Below the pieces are notes generated by a model. That model had not been told where the DNA came from. It worked only from the letters and a program-made list of their open reading frames with translations, and made no database searches. Both the position numbers and the translations under genes were made by a program. From Acetomicrobium sp. UBA3949 (GTDB lineage Bacteria; Synergistota; Synergistia; Synergistales; Acetomicrobiaceae), in NCBI GenBank assembly GCA_002385485.1, contig DGDP01000088.1:1-10321 (forward strand): DNA of 10,321 nucleotides, read 5' to 3'. Of this stretch, positions 1-7,860 are shown piece after piece (positions within the stretch are counted from its first letter, which is position 1; each line of letters starts with the position of its first letter).

Positions 1-1
1 T

Positions 2-583
2 CCGGCAAGGGATATGCAGGATACTTTTTATCTTCAGGGCAATGAGCTTTTGCTCAGGACCCATACCTCTCCTGTCCAAGTGAGGTCCATGCTGAAGTAC
101 GGGGCACCGCTGAGGATAGTCTGTCCGGGCAAGGTTTACAGAAGAGACAGTGATCCCACTCATTCGCCCATGTTTCATCAATTGGAAGGGCTTTTGATCG
201 ATGAAGATGTATCGATATCGGATTTGAAGGGATGCATGGTCCATTTCATAGATAAGGTTTTCGGAAGACCGTTAAAGTCAAGGTTCAGGGCAAGCTATTT
301 TCCCTTTACGGAACCGTCTTTAGAGATGGACGTCGAATGTATTGCATGTTCGGGCGAAGATCCTGCCTGCAGGATATGCAAGGGTACGGGGTGGCTTGAA
401 ATATGCGGAATGGGAATGGTGCATCCCAAGGTTCTTCGGGCGGGCGGTATTGACCCCGAAGTTTATAACGGCTTTGCCTGGGGATTGGGAATAGACAGGG
501 TGGCTATGCTGAAATACAGTTTAAGCGATTTAAGGATATTGTTTTCCGGTGATATTGCTTTTCTCGCAGGGGGTGTTAATTAG
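2..583 (+). CDS. pheS: Phenylalanine--tRNA ligase alpha subunit, C-terminal part (5' end outside window)
   Basis: This is the catalytic subunit of the cytoplasmic (alphabeta)2 phenylalanyl-tRNA synthetase, which charges tRNA-Phe using ATP. The reading frame is open from base 2 (PARDMQDTFYL), so the ATG at 14 is internal and the N-terminal coiled coil and start of the catalytic domain are missing. Class II features are visible: LLRTHTSPVQVRSM, the motif 2 region (VYRRDSDPTHSPMFHQLEG), and motif 3 near the end (GLGIDRVAMLKY). Bases 338-379 encode a C-x2-C-x6-C-x2-C cluster followed by KGTGW and GMGMVHP. As I recall, Firmicutes-type PheS has such a cluster and E. coli PheS does not. The TAG stop shares one base with the pheT GTG start, so the two subunits are translationally coupled. 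The identity is secure; only the 5' boundary is unknown. Confidence 0.97.
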   Translation, partial: PARDMQDTFYLQGNELLLRTHTSPVQVRSMLKYGAPLRIVCPGKVYRRDSDPTHSPMFHQLEGLLIDEDVSISDLKGCMVHFIDKVFGRPLKSRFRASYFPFTEPSLEMDVECIACSGEDPACRICKGTGWLEICGMGMVHPKVLRAGGIDPEVYNGFAWGLGIDRVAMLKYSLSDLRILFSGDIAFLAGGVN

Positions 584-2976
584 TGCTTGTATCATGGAAT
601 TGGTTGACAGAACTCGTTGATCTTCAGATAAATGCCAATGATTTCGCCGAAAAATTGACAATGGCCAGTGCAGAAGTGGAGAACTTGTCCTATACAGCAC
701 AAAAGCTCGACGGCATCATTATTGCCAAGGTGTTGGAAACGGCCCCCCATCGTGAGAGAAAAAACTTACAGGTGGTCACGTTGGTTTGGGGAGATGAAAG
801 GGCAATCTGCGTAACGGGAGCCCAAAACGTAAAAGAAGGGGATATCGTGCCCTACGCTCCTCCGGGTGCCACTATAGCCGACGGTTCCGTTCTCGGAATA
901 GAGGAATTTGATGGAGTGAAAAGTTTCGGCATGATGCTTTCTGCCGATGAAATCGGACTTCCTTTGTTGTCGCAAGAAGAGGGCATTTTAATCCTTCCCC
1001 AAGATGCGCCCTTAGGCGGAGATGCTGCTTCCTGGCTCGGGATGAAGGACGTGGTTTTAGATGTGTCCGTAACGCCGAACAGAGGCGACTTGCTGAGCAT
1101 GGTCGGTATGGCTAGGGAAGCTCATGCTTTGTTTCCTGAGTCCCGCTTGAAAGAATTAAATTTTCCTTCCACTACAGAGTCTTCTGATTGGCCGGTAAGT
1201 TTCGAGGGGGTTACTTTAGAAGATTCTGGATGTCCCTTATATTGTTTGGGCTTTGCCGAAGAGCTTGAGATAGCACCTTCTCCTATTAAGTGTCGTGTTA
1301 GGCTGGCATTATGCGGGGTTCGTCCAATCAGTAACGTGGTCGACGTAACCAATTACGTGATGTTGTTGTTGGGGCAACCGTTGCACGCCTTTGATTTGGA
1401 CAAACTTCCGGCCCCGGAGATAACCGTGAGGTCATCACGTAATGGCGAAAAGATCACCACATTAGACGGTAGGGAGCACATATTGTCTTCGGGCGATCTT
1501 TTGATAACAAGCGGAGGGCTGCCCATCGGATTGGCGGGAGTGATGGGAGGCGCCAACAGCGAAATAGACGAAAATACGAGGCGAATACTGATAGAATCGG
1601 CACATTTCCTGCCGGTTCGAATAAGCACAACGGCGAGACGCCTCGGCATAAACAGCGAAGCAGCTTATCGTTATGCAAGAGGAGTGGATAAAGCTAAAGC
1701 GCCGTTGGCATTGTCCTGTGCATTGGATCTGATGAAGAAGTGGAAGTGCGGCAAAGTTTATACATCAGTTATCCGGGAGGGAGATGCCGCTCCTGTAGAG
1801 AAATTCGTGTCTCTAACGGCAAAAAAATTAAAAACATATACAGGTACCGGAGACTTGTCGGAGGCTTCCAGTATACTTATGCCCCTTGGGTTTGAGGTTA
1901 AGTCCTGTTCAGAGGAAAAAGCCATCTACAAAGTTCCGGGCTATAGAATGGACGTGGAAATAGAGGAAGACCTGATCGAAGAAGTGGCCAGGATTAAGGG
2001 TTACGATGAGCTACCTGCTCGCCTTCCGGGCAGGATTCACGATTCGGCGACCATAGGGCTTGAATCCCGAACCGAGAGAAAGATCAGAGAAACATTAATG
2101 GCAAGGGGTTATATTGAAATACTGAACTATAGCTTTATCTCGCCTAAGTTCATTACGGATTTGTCTATACCCGCTTCAGACAGTCGGGCCAATCCCTTTG
2201 CCCTGGCAAACCCTTTGAGTATGGATCAATCCCTTTTAAGGACCTTCCTGCTGCCCGGAATGGTAAATGTAATATGCGATAATTTGAGAAAGGGTTGGCG
2301 CTTCCCCGTCAGGATTTTTGAGATTGGAAATGTCTTTCTCAGAGAAGGTGCGAATCTGATAGAAGAAAAGCACATAGCGGGTGCAATATTCTTGGGCAAG
2401 GACAACAGGTCTCCCTATGGAGATGCAGTTAGGGATGATTTTTTCACTATGAAAGGTGATATACTCGCCTTAGCAGATGCTTTTAGGCTTAAATTTGACG
2501 TTCTTCCCGGTAGCGAGCCCTTTGGACATGCCGGTCAGACAGCCGATGTTATATCCGACGGACGTAAGATAGGTTTTATGGCTAAGGTCAAACCATCTAT
2601 TGAACGCCGTCTTGAATTACCCGCATCGCTTTATGTTTTCGAGGTTGCCTTCGAACCCTTTTTGATGGCTAAACCTACCAGGTTTGGAGAAGTCCACAGA
2701 TTTCCTTCCGTCTATAGGGACATATCTTTGATAGTTCCTGAGGACGTTACGGTCAAAGAAATCGGTGAGCTCATTGGCGATCTTTCTTCGGATTTGGTGA
2801 CTTCGATTCGATTGTTTGATATATATAAGGGCAAAAACATTCCCGAAGGACATCGCAGTCTTTCTTTTACTCTGGAATATTGCCACCCCGACAAAACGTT
2901 GAGCGATGAGGAGGTTGACGAACTTCACACCAAACTTAGGGCCCAAATCGAGTCCAGGGGGCTAAAACTGAGATAA
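583..2976 (+). CDS. pheT: Phenylalanine--tRNA ligase beta subunit
   Basis: This is the non-catalytic partner of PheS, providing tRNA binding and editing. Its 797 residues match the usual bacterial length of about 790-800. Domains in order: N-terminal MLVSWNWLTELVD; an EMAP/OB-fold tRNA-binding domain at about 40-150; VTPNRGDLLS at 163-172; a B3/4 editing domain at about 210-385 including RRLGINSEAAYRYARGVD; a B5 domain at about 405-480 with the DLIEEVARIKGYDELP signature; a catalytic-like core; and a C-terminal ferredoxin-fold anticodon-binding domain at about 703-797 starting FPSVYRDISLIV. The start is GTG at 583, overlapping the pheS stop by one base. It is preceded by AGGGGGTG at 568-575, seven bases upstream. 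No residue loss or frameshift was seen. Confidence 0.98.
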   Translation: MLVSWNWLTELVDLQINANDFAEKLTMASAEVENLSYTAQKLDGIIIAKVLETAPHRERKNLQVVTLVWGDERAICVTGAQNVKEGDIVPYAPPGATIADGSVLGIEEFDGVKSFGMMLSADEIGLPLLSQEEGILILPQDAPLGGDAASWLGMKDVVLDVSVTPNRGDLLSMVGMAREAHALFPESRLKELNFPSTTESSDWPVSFEGVTLEDSGCPLYCLGFAEELEIAPSPIKCRVRLALCGVRPISNVVDVTNYVMLLLGQPLHAFDLDKLPAPEITVRSSRNGEKITTLDGREHILSSGDLLITSGGLPIGLAGVMGGANSEIDENTRRILIESAHFLPVRISTTARRLGINSEAAYRYARGVDKAKAPLALSCALDLMKKWKCGKVYTSVIREGDAAPVEKFVSLTAKKLKTYTGTGDLSEASSILMPLGFEVKSCSEEKAIYKVPGYRMDVEIEEDLIEEVARIKGYDELPARLPGRIHDSATIGLESRTERKIRETLMARGYIEILNYSFISPKFITDLSIPASDSRANPFALANPLSMDQSLLRTFLLPGMVNVICDNLRKGWRFPVRIFEIGNVFLREGANLIEEKHIAGAIFLGKDNRSPYGDAVRDDFFTMKGDILALADAFRLKFDVLPGSEPFGHAGQTADVISDGRKIGFMAKVKPSIERRLELPASLYVFEVAFEPFLMAKPTRFGEVHRFPSVYRDISLIVPEDVTVKEIGELIGDLSSDLVTSIRLFDIYKGKNIPEGHRSLSFTLEYCHPDKTLSDEEVDELHTKLRAQIESRGLKLR

Positions 2977-2992
2977 GGATGGTGATAGTAGC

Positions 2993-3307
2993 ATGCAGGC
3001 TTTAGAGAAAATCGAACAGATGATCGATACCTTGTGCGAGAAGTTCTCAGCAACCAGAGAGGAAAATGAAAGGCTCGTTAAGCAGGTTGATATCATAAAG
3101 GAACAATTGCAGGAGAAGGATTTGGAGATAATACGACTGAAAAAAGAGCACCAGCGTCAAATAGAGACGATGGAGAGAGAGCTGATGAGGTTAAAGAAAG
3201 AAAGGTCAGAATACGAGGAAAAGTTATCGAGGTTACATCAGAAGTTGTCTGCTTCGCTGGGGATGCCCCATGAAAACAAGAGTAATAATACAGAAAAGCA
3301 GGCTTGA
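2993..3307 (+). CDS. Small coiled-coil protein, possibly ZapB-like division factor
   Basis: This is a 104-residue, highly charged protein. Residues about 3-90 form one long predicted coiled coil, with regular Leu/Ile/Met heptads among Glu, Lys, Arg and Gln, such as QEKDLEIIRLKKEHQ. The tail (about 91-104) is polar and probably disordered. There is no signal peptide, membrane segment or catalytic motif. It lies 16 bases after pheT and its TGA stop overlaps a possible TTG start of zapA. The ATG at 2993 has GGTGA seven bases upstream. Size, coiled-coil content and the zapA neighbour suggest a cytoplasmic Z-ring accessory protein in the manner of ZapB. That is inference from context, because coiled coils resemble each other without sharing descent. 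The gene itself looks real: it fills the gap in a packed operon. Confidence 0.8.
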   Translation: MQALEKIEQMIDTLCEKFSATREENERLVKQVDIIKEQLQEKDLEIIRLKKEHQRQIETMERELMRLKKERSEYEEKLSRLHQKLSASLGMPHENKSNNTEKQA

Positions 3308-3558
3308 TCAAAGTGGGAATGGATGAAGGTAAAAGGACCGTCGAGTTAAACCTGGGGGGGAGGCATTATAACATAAAGACCAGCCTGGATGACGAGACGA
3401 CCAGGAGGGTTGTTGAAATACTTCAGGAGGCCTTTTCACAGACTTCTAATCGCTTAGGCCAGGAGGAGCGGTTCTTGTTGACATCGTTGCATTTGGCCTA
3501 TAATATGGTCTTTCTCGAAAGGCGACTGCAGGATGCTTTGAAGGATACGGAAGGATAA
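3304..3558 (+). CDS. zapA: Cell division protein ZapA
   Basis: ZapA binds FtsZ in the cytoplasm and bundles protofilaments at the mid-cell Z-ring. The 84-residue product fits the short Gram-positive-like family form. The N-terminal part has the ZapA pattern KRTVELNLGGRHYNIKTSLDDE (about 10-31), a small beta-rich head. A long helix follows (about 33-82), ending LHLAYNMVFLERRLQDAL, which resembles the family's dimerising coiled coil. The start is uncertain. The TTG at 3304 overlaps the upstream stop (TTGA), but GTG at 3313 lies nine bases after AGCAGG and would give a product more like other ZapA proteins; ATG at 3319 is also possible. The family call is firm and only the first few residues are in doubt. 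Confidence 0.88.
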   Translation: MIKVGMDEGKRTVELNLGGRHYNIKTSLDDETTRRVVEILQEAFSQTSNRLGQEERFLLTSLHLAYNMVFLERRLQDALKDTEG

Positions 3559-3570
3559 GTGGTGAGTTAA

Positions 3571-4119
3571 ATGACCCTCAATGTTTCAATAATTGCTGAT
3601 TTTTTTGCTCTTCTGATAATGATCTTTTTTATGTTTAAAGGCTTTGCCCGTGGATTCGTAAACGAACTTTCTGGTCTACTGGGTACTTTAGCCGGCTTTG
3701 TCCTACTTTGGAAGTATTCCCCTGATCTCGCAGGTTTCTTAAAAATTAAGTTCGGAATAAACGATGTAATTGCCTATGTGATTGCGATAGTGGCAATTTT
3801 TTTGGCTGCCAATTTAGTGGTATCCTTGTTAGGCAGGCTGGTCAGAAAGGTCGTTTACTTTGGGCATCTTTCGTTGGTCGATAAGGTTATTGGAGCTTTT
3901 TGCGGTTTTGCGAAAGCTTCGGTAATACTAATTCTAATTTATCTTGCCTTTGAAATGGCATCTGGCTATTTGGGAAATTCTGAAATGTCTTGGATGGATC
4001 AAAGCAAGGCCATGACATTTGCCGGCGATCTGTGGAGTTATGTTAGTTCCTGGCTTTTCAATAAAGGAATAATAAATCATATTTCCCTTCCAAATCTTAT
4101 AGCAAAGGTACATGTGTAA
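3571..4119 (+). CDS. CvpA family inner membrane protein
   Basis: This is a 182-residue membrane protein of the CvpA type, named for its requirement in colicin V production in E. coli; its biochemical role is not settled. Four hydrophobic segments are seen at about 5-22, 31-47, 64-87 and 105-128, followed by a mainly soluble C-terminal tail. Family features include the FKGFARGFVNELSGLLGTLAGF stretch across the first loop and second segment, and LVDKVIGAFCGFAKASVIL at the last one. It begins 12 bases after zapA, with GGTGAG close before the ATG, and its TAA shares one base with the mutS2 start. In my experience zapA-cvpA-mutS2 order recurs in several bacterial phyla, so this is probably a conserved operon rather than chance. 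Confidence 0.87.
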   Translation: MTLNVSIIADFFALLIMIFFMFKGFARGFVNELSGLLGTLAGFVLLWKYSPDLAGFLKIKFGINDVIAYVIAIVAIFLAANLVVSLLGRLVRKVVYFGHLSLVDKVIGAFCGFAKASVILILIYLAFEMASGYLGNSEMSWMDQSKAMTFAGDLWSYVSSWLFNKGIINHISLPNLIAKVHV

Positions 4120-6485
4120 TGATATCCGGCAATCAAACTGTACAGCTCCTTGAAATCCATAAGATATTAAAATTTTACGATAAATATGTTCGTACCGAAC
4201 TTGGAAAAAATTATCTGAAAAGTGTCCAGCCTTCCCAAAATATAAATGGACTCAACTATAGGCAAAATTTGTTCAGAGAATTTGAGCGATATATTGACAC
4301 AAAGGGCGATTTCCCATGGGATGATCGTTTAATTTCCCTTGATGGCCTTTTGGAAGAGGGAAAATCAAGAGGGATACTTTTTGGCGAAGAGTTTTTACCC
4401 TTTAAGTTTTTGATCAGCCTTGTCGTGAAGATCAAAAATTTGAGCCCTAGTTTTTTGAGAGAGGGCTACGATAGGTTGGCCGAAAAAGCCGGCGAACTTG
4501 GCGACTTCAGCAATGAAGAACAGGCCCTGTCCGTTTTGGATGAAGATGGAAGGTTATATGACAGCGCCTCAGCGAAACTTGCCGAGATAAGGAGGGAGCT
4601 GGAGTCAGCCAAAAGACAGGCCAGAGCGATAGGTCAAAATATAATATCTGATCCGTCCCTATCCTCTAAACTTCAAGACCAGGTAATTGCTTTGCGCAAT
4701 GGCCGTTATGTTTTGTTGGTCAGAAAGGAAAGCGCATCTTCCTTCCCGGGTGTATTTGTAGACTATTCAAGCTCCGGTAATTCCCTTTACATGGAACCTC
4801 ACTCATTAGTCGCCGTGAACAACAGGATTGCCATGCTATTAGAAGACGAGAGGCGTGAAGAGCGTCGAATATGTCAAAAACTTACGAGCATGCTCATTTC
4901 AAGAGAAAAAGCCATAACAAGGGCTCAAGATCTGGTTGGACAATTTGATATTATGTGGGGTATATATTATTTTCTTCAAAAAAACGACTGGACTTTTCCT
5001 GAAATAGAAGATAAAAGCGGTTTTTATCTCATCAATGCACGGCATCCATTGTTAGGTGCCAAGGCAGTCCCTATTGATGTGCATTGTGGGAGGAATTTTA
5101 AAGCCCTGGTCATAACGGGGCCCAATACGGGCGGGAAAACCGTTGCGTTGAAGACGGTGGGACTCTGCATATATCTTGCTTGGTGCGGGCTTCCCATTCC
5201 TGCAAAAGGAGGCTCTCGAGTCGGTCAATTTTCTCGCGTTGAAGCCGATATAGGTGATGAGCAAAGCATCGAACAAAATCTATCAACCTTCAGCGGTCAT
5301 ATAAAGCGCATAATTGAAATGCTCAATCAGGCTGACGACACCTCTCTTTTTCTGATAGACGAACTTGGAGCGGGGACAGATCCGGAAGAGGGGGCAGCCC
5401 TTGGAATAGCAATACTTGAAACTTTTTTGAAACGCGGATCTTCTCTGTTGGCCACGACCCATCATAACTCTATAAAAAGGTATGCCCTAACGACGCCAAA
5501 TGTCGAAACGGCCAGCGTAGATTTTGACCCGGAAACCCTTTTGCCCAAATATAAATTGCTCCTCGGGATCCCGGGGCAAAGTAACGCTCTCTTGATAGCA
5601 AGAAGATTGGGCATGCCCGAAGACGTTCTTGAGATAGCCAAAAGAGAGCTAAAGACCAGCGATACCTCGCTGGAAAAGCTCGTATCTAATTTAAGGGCAA
5701 AGCTGTCAGATCTGGAGGAAAAGGCGAGAGAACTTGCCAGAGAAAGGGCCGAAGTCCAGGCTGTCAAAAGAGAGCTCGATAGAAAATTAGCCGCCTTAGA
5801 AGAGAGGCGGGAGGCTATTATGGCGGAAGTGGAACAAAAGGCTAAGCGGCTGATAAAAGAAGCTCAGGAATCAGCTAAGTTGCTTCTTAAAGAAATAAGC
5901 AAGACAGCAAGTTCGAAAGAAGCACACAGGACTTTCTCAAGTTTAAAAAAACGGACCGATGATATATTGAGAGCAATCGAAGAGCGGGAAGCTGCTCGTA
6001 TCGAAAAAAAGTCTTCGATATCTGAGGGTAAGGTACCAAAAACGGGGGATAGAGTTAAAGTCCTTGGGACGAATGCCACTGGAATTATAGAAAAGGTGGA
6101 TAATGATAAAGCCACAATTCAAGCAGGGCCTATCCGTTTGGATGTTCCCCTTAAGAGGTTAAAGGTGTTGGAGGAGGGGGAAGAAAGGAAGGATAAACCT
6201 TCCATAAAGATCAGCGTCGAAAGGCCGCAAAATGTCTCCAGCTCAATAATGATAAGAGGAATGACTGTCGATGAGGCTATGCCGATGGTGGAGACCTATT
6301 TGGATAAAGCTTTCAGAGCGGGATACAGGGAAGTCACAATTATACATGGCCGGGGGGAAGGAATATTGCGCCGCGAAGTCCACGACCTTTGCAGAAGGCT
6401 TCCGTATGTCGAGGAATTTCGCCTCGGTGGCCCGGGAGAAGGCGGATATGGCGTTACTATTGTGAGGTTTAAGGGGAGAAATTGA
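4119..6485 (+). CDS. mutS2: MutS2 family ATPase with C-terminal Smr domain
   Basis: MutS2 proteins lack the mismatch-recognition domain of MutS. They have been linked to suppression of recombination and, in Bacillus subtilis, to splitting of collided ribosomes. The 788-residue length is typical. Visible parts: a MutS-type core/lever region at about 1-300; Walker A GPNTGGKT at 334-341; the STFSGHIKRI signature at 389-398; Walker B LFLIDELGAGTDP at 410-422; a TTHH switch at 446-449; a long charged coiled coil at about 510-625; a KOW-like linker (GDRVKVLGTNATGIIEKV) around 640-660; and an Smr domain at about 708-788 with HGRGEG. The usual LDLRG motif of the Smr domain reads IMIRG here, losing the acidic residue. 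The ATG overlaps the cvpA stop by one base and AAAGGT lies nine bases upstream. It is the last gene of the operon. Confidence 0.97.
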   Translation: MISGNQTVQLLEIHKILKFYDKYVRTELGKNYLKSVQPSQNINGLNYRQNLFREFERYIDTKGDFPWDDRLISLDGLLEEGKSRGILFGEEFLPFKFLISLVVKIKNLSPSFLREGYDRLAEKAGELGDFSNEEQALSVLDEDGRLYDSASAKLAEIRRELESAKRQARAIGQNIISDPSLSSKLQDQVIALRNGRYVLLVRKESASSFPGVFVDYSSSGNSLYMEPHSLVAVNNRIAMLLEDERREERRICQKLTSMLISREKAITRAQDLVGQFDIMWGIYYFLQKNDWTFPEIEDKSGFYLINARHPLLGAKAVPIDVHCGRNFKALVITGPNTGGKTVALKTVGLCIYLAWCGLPIPAKGGSRVGQFSRVEADIGDEQSIEQNLSTFSGHIKRIIEMLNQADDTSLFLIDELGAGTDPEEGAALGIAILETFLKRGSSLLATTHHNSIKRYALTTPNVETASVDFDPETLLPKYKLLLGIPGQSNALLIARRLGMPEDVLEIAKRELKTSDTSLEKLVSNLRAKLSDLEEKARELARERAEVQAVKRELDRKLAALEERREAIMAEVEQKAKRLIKEAQESAKLLLKEISKTASSKEAHRTFSSLKKRTDDILRAIEEREAARIEKKSSISEGKVPKTGDRVKVLGTNATGIIEKVDNDKATIQAGPIRLDVPLKRLKVLEEGEERKDKPSIKISVERPQNVSSSIMIRGMTVDEAMPMVETYLDKAFRAGYREVTIIHGRGEGILRREVHDLCRRLPYVEEFRLGGPGEGGYGVTIVRFKGRN

Positions 6486-6521
6486 GATAATTCCTTAAGC
6501 TTAAGATCCCAAGGCAAGTAC

Positions 6522-6550
6522 TTGCGCAATCGTGCTTAATTGGTTATATT
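6522..6550 (+). promoter_or_regulatory. Probable sigma-70 promoter for tRNA-Arg(CCG)-tRNA-His
   Basis: The -35 TTGCGC (6522-6527) and -10 TATATT (6545-6550) are separated by exactly 17 bases. The -10 ends 19 bases before the mature tRNA, leaving a short leader of about a dozen bases. The -35 lies partly inside a perfect 12-base palindrome (6514-6525). Confidence 0.6.
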
Positions 6551-6569
6551 ATATGGGCAAACGGAACAG

Positions 6570-6645
6570 GTGCCCGTAGCTCAGTGGATAGAGCGTTGGA
6601 CTCCGGATCCAAAGGTCGGGAGTTCGAGTCTCCCCGGGCACGCCA
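6570..6645 (+). tRNA. tRNA-Arg (anticodon CCG)
   Basis: A full cloverleaf of 76 bases including an encoded CCA. The acceptor stem is GTGCCCG (6570-6576) with CGGGCAC (6635-6641), then discriminator G and CCA. The D stem is GCTC/GAGC. The anticodon stem is TTGGA/TCCAA around the loop CTCCGGA, giving CCG, which reads the Arg codon CGG. The T arm is GGGAG-TTCGAGT-CTCCC. All stems pair perfectly. It is first in a two-tRNA unit with tRNA-His 32 bases downstream. Confidence 0.97.
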
Positions 6646-6677
6646 AGAAACGAAAAATATGAATACCGCAAAGAGAT

Positions 6678-6755
6678 GGTGAGCGTAGCTCAATAGGTCA
6701 GAGCACTGGACTGTGGCTCCAGGGGTTGGGGGTTCAAGTCCCCTCGCTCACCCCA
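6678..6755 (+). tRNA. tRNA-His (anticodon GTG)
   Basis: The cloverleaf has acceptor GTGAGCG (6679-6685) pairing with CGCTCAC (6745-6751). The D stem is GCTC/GAGC. The anticodon stem CTGGA/TCCAG encloses the loop CTGTGGC, giving GTG, so it reads the His codons CAC and CAU. The T arm is GGGGG-TTCAAGT-CCCCT with one G-U pair. The extra base G at 6678 sits opposite discriminator C 6752, giving the G-1:C73 pair typical of bacterial tRNA-His. This confirms the identity independently of the anticodon. CCA is encoded (6753-6755). Confidence 0.97.
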
Positions 6756-6783
6756 TTTTTATCTTCCCGATTGGATTCTTGCG

Positions 6784-7479
6784 ATGATTAAGCCCACAGA
6801 TGTACAAATTGACAAAATCATCCGAACGAAAAGAAAGACAATAGCCCTGCAGATTAGGGACGATGCCAAATTGGTCGTTAGGGCACCTTATAACCTTGAC
6901 GACGAGACGATTTCAGCGATCGTCTCGAAACATAGACGTTGGGTCGAAAAAAAGCAAAAAGAGGTCGCTACTAGAAATCAAAAACTTTACCCAAAAGAAT
7001 TTGTCGACGGGGAAGGGTTTCTTTATTTAGGCAGATACTACAAATTAAACATAGTAGATGATCAAAGTGAATCATTGAAATTTGAAGGCGCGTTTTATCT
7101 TTCAAGGTATGCACTACCGCATGCACAAGAAGTATTCATGCAATGGTATAAAGACAAAGCCTTCGAAAAAATTTCCGAAAGGGTCGATCTCTACGCCGAA
7201 AAACGAGGATATAAATACAATAGAATCGGCATAACCAACGCGCAAAAAAGATGGGGCTCCTGTTCTTTTAAAGGAAATTTGAACTTTTCCTGGCGGTTGA
7301 TAATGGCTCCCTTATCAGTTCTGGATTACGTCGTCATTCATGAGCTCGTTCATTTGGAAGAAAGAAACCATGCAAAATCCTTTTGGGATAAAGTAAAAAT
7401 GCTGATGCCCGATTTCGAGAGTCGAAGAAACTGGCTCAAGAGCAACGGGTATTTACTAACATTATGGAGTAATAAATAA
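6784..7479 (+). CDS. YgjP/DUF45-type predicted zinc metallopeptidase
   Basis: This 231-residue, probably cytoplasmic protein belongs to the YgjP (DUF45, M48-like) family. It carries the gluzincin-like motif HELVH at 186-190, and a further His at 196 (LEERNH) as the likely third zinc ligand. Other family landmarks are KRWGSCS at about 155-161, NFSWRLIMAP at 167-176, and the tail FWDKV..LMPDFESRRNWLKSNG at 200-222. The N-terminal half has the RTKRKTIALQI start and a short helical RRWVEKKQKE segment typical of these proteins. There is no signal peptide. Substrates of the family are not established. The ATG at 6784 has only a weak GGA eight bases upstream, and no other in-frame start was seen after the tRNA. 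It follows tRNA-His by 28 bases, so it may be read from the tRNA promoter. Confidence 0.88.
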   Translation: MIKPTDVQIDKIIRTKRKTIALQIRDDAKLVVRAPYNLDDETISAIVSKHRRWVEKKQKEVATRNQKLYPKEFVDGEGFLYLGRYYKLNIVDDQSESLKFEGAFYLSRYALPHAQEVFMQWYKDKAFEKISERVDLYAEKRGYKYNRIGITNAQKRWGSCSFKGNLNFSWRLIMAPLSVLDYVVIHELVHLEERNHAKSFWDKVKMLMPDFESRRNWLKSNGYLLTLWSNK

Positions 7480-7548
7480 CATTAACCCTCTTTTATTTTG
7501 TATGACAAAACCAATGGTTTGTAGTGGTCGATTTTGATCTCACAATTT

Positions 7549-7860
7549 TTAAAATGTGTTAAAGATAAACACAAAGACGATTCCCGTCAGTATTGTCAAA
7601 AGGGTATTTTTGGTAAGCAGTGCGGTAAATATGGCGGCAATGCCTGCCAATAGCCTGATATTTCCGAGGGAAATAAAAACCTTTCCCGATTGCATAAATA
7701 ATTCGGGAACAATAAGAGCCGACAGAACGGCTGGAGGCACAAAGCGCAAAAACTCTTTTACCCAAGAAGGTATTTCCCAAAGGCCAAAAAGAAATATGAA
7801 GAATGCTCGCGTAAGATAGGTGAAAATTCCTCCCAGAAGCAAGACCAACCATACATTCAT
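7549..7860 (-). CDS. azlD: AzlD, small subunit of branched-chain amino acid exporter
   Basis: AzlD pairs with AzlC to export branched-chain amino acids and some analogues, as shown for azlCD in Bacillus subtilis and for the related BrnFE in Corynebacterium. The 103-residue product is almost wholly hydrophobic, with about three to four membrane segments. Family features are the N-terminal GGIFTYLTRAFFIFLF and the FLRFVPPAVLSALIVPEL stretch at about 38-55, with the conserved double proline. The start ATG (7858-7860) overlaps the azlC TGA in an ATGA junction. A good GAGGAGG ribosome site lies just upstream inside azlC. The gene converges on the DUF45 gene across 69 bases, where no convincing terminator was seen on either strand. 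Confidence 0.9.
   Translation of the reverse strand: MNVWLVLLLGGIFTYLTRAFFIFLFGLWEIPSWVKEFLRFVPPAVLSALIVPELFMQSGKVFISLGNIRLLAGIAAIFTALLTKNTLLTILTGIVFVFIFNTF

Noticed and set aside
1353..1649. Minus-strand 98-residue open frame inside pheT
   Set aside because: It lies entirely within a firmly identified gene, resembles no family I know, and has no sign of a ribosome site.
5462..5767. Minus-strand 101-residue frame inside mutS2, rich in Ser and Leu
   Set aside because: Antisense shadow of the Glu/Lys-rich coiled coil of MutS2, whose reverse complement naturally gives Ser/Leu-rich frames.
7556..7819. Plus-strand 87-residue frame opposite azlD
   Set aside because: AzlD on the minus strand has clear family motifs and an ATGA overlap with azlC; the opposite frame has neither.
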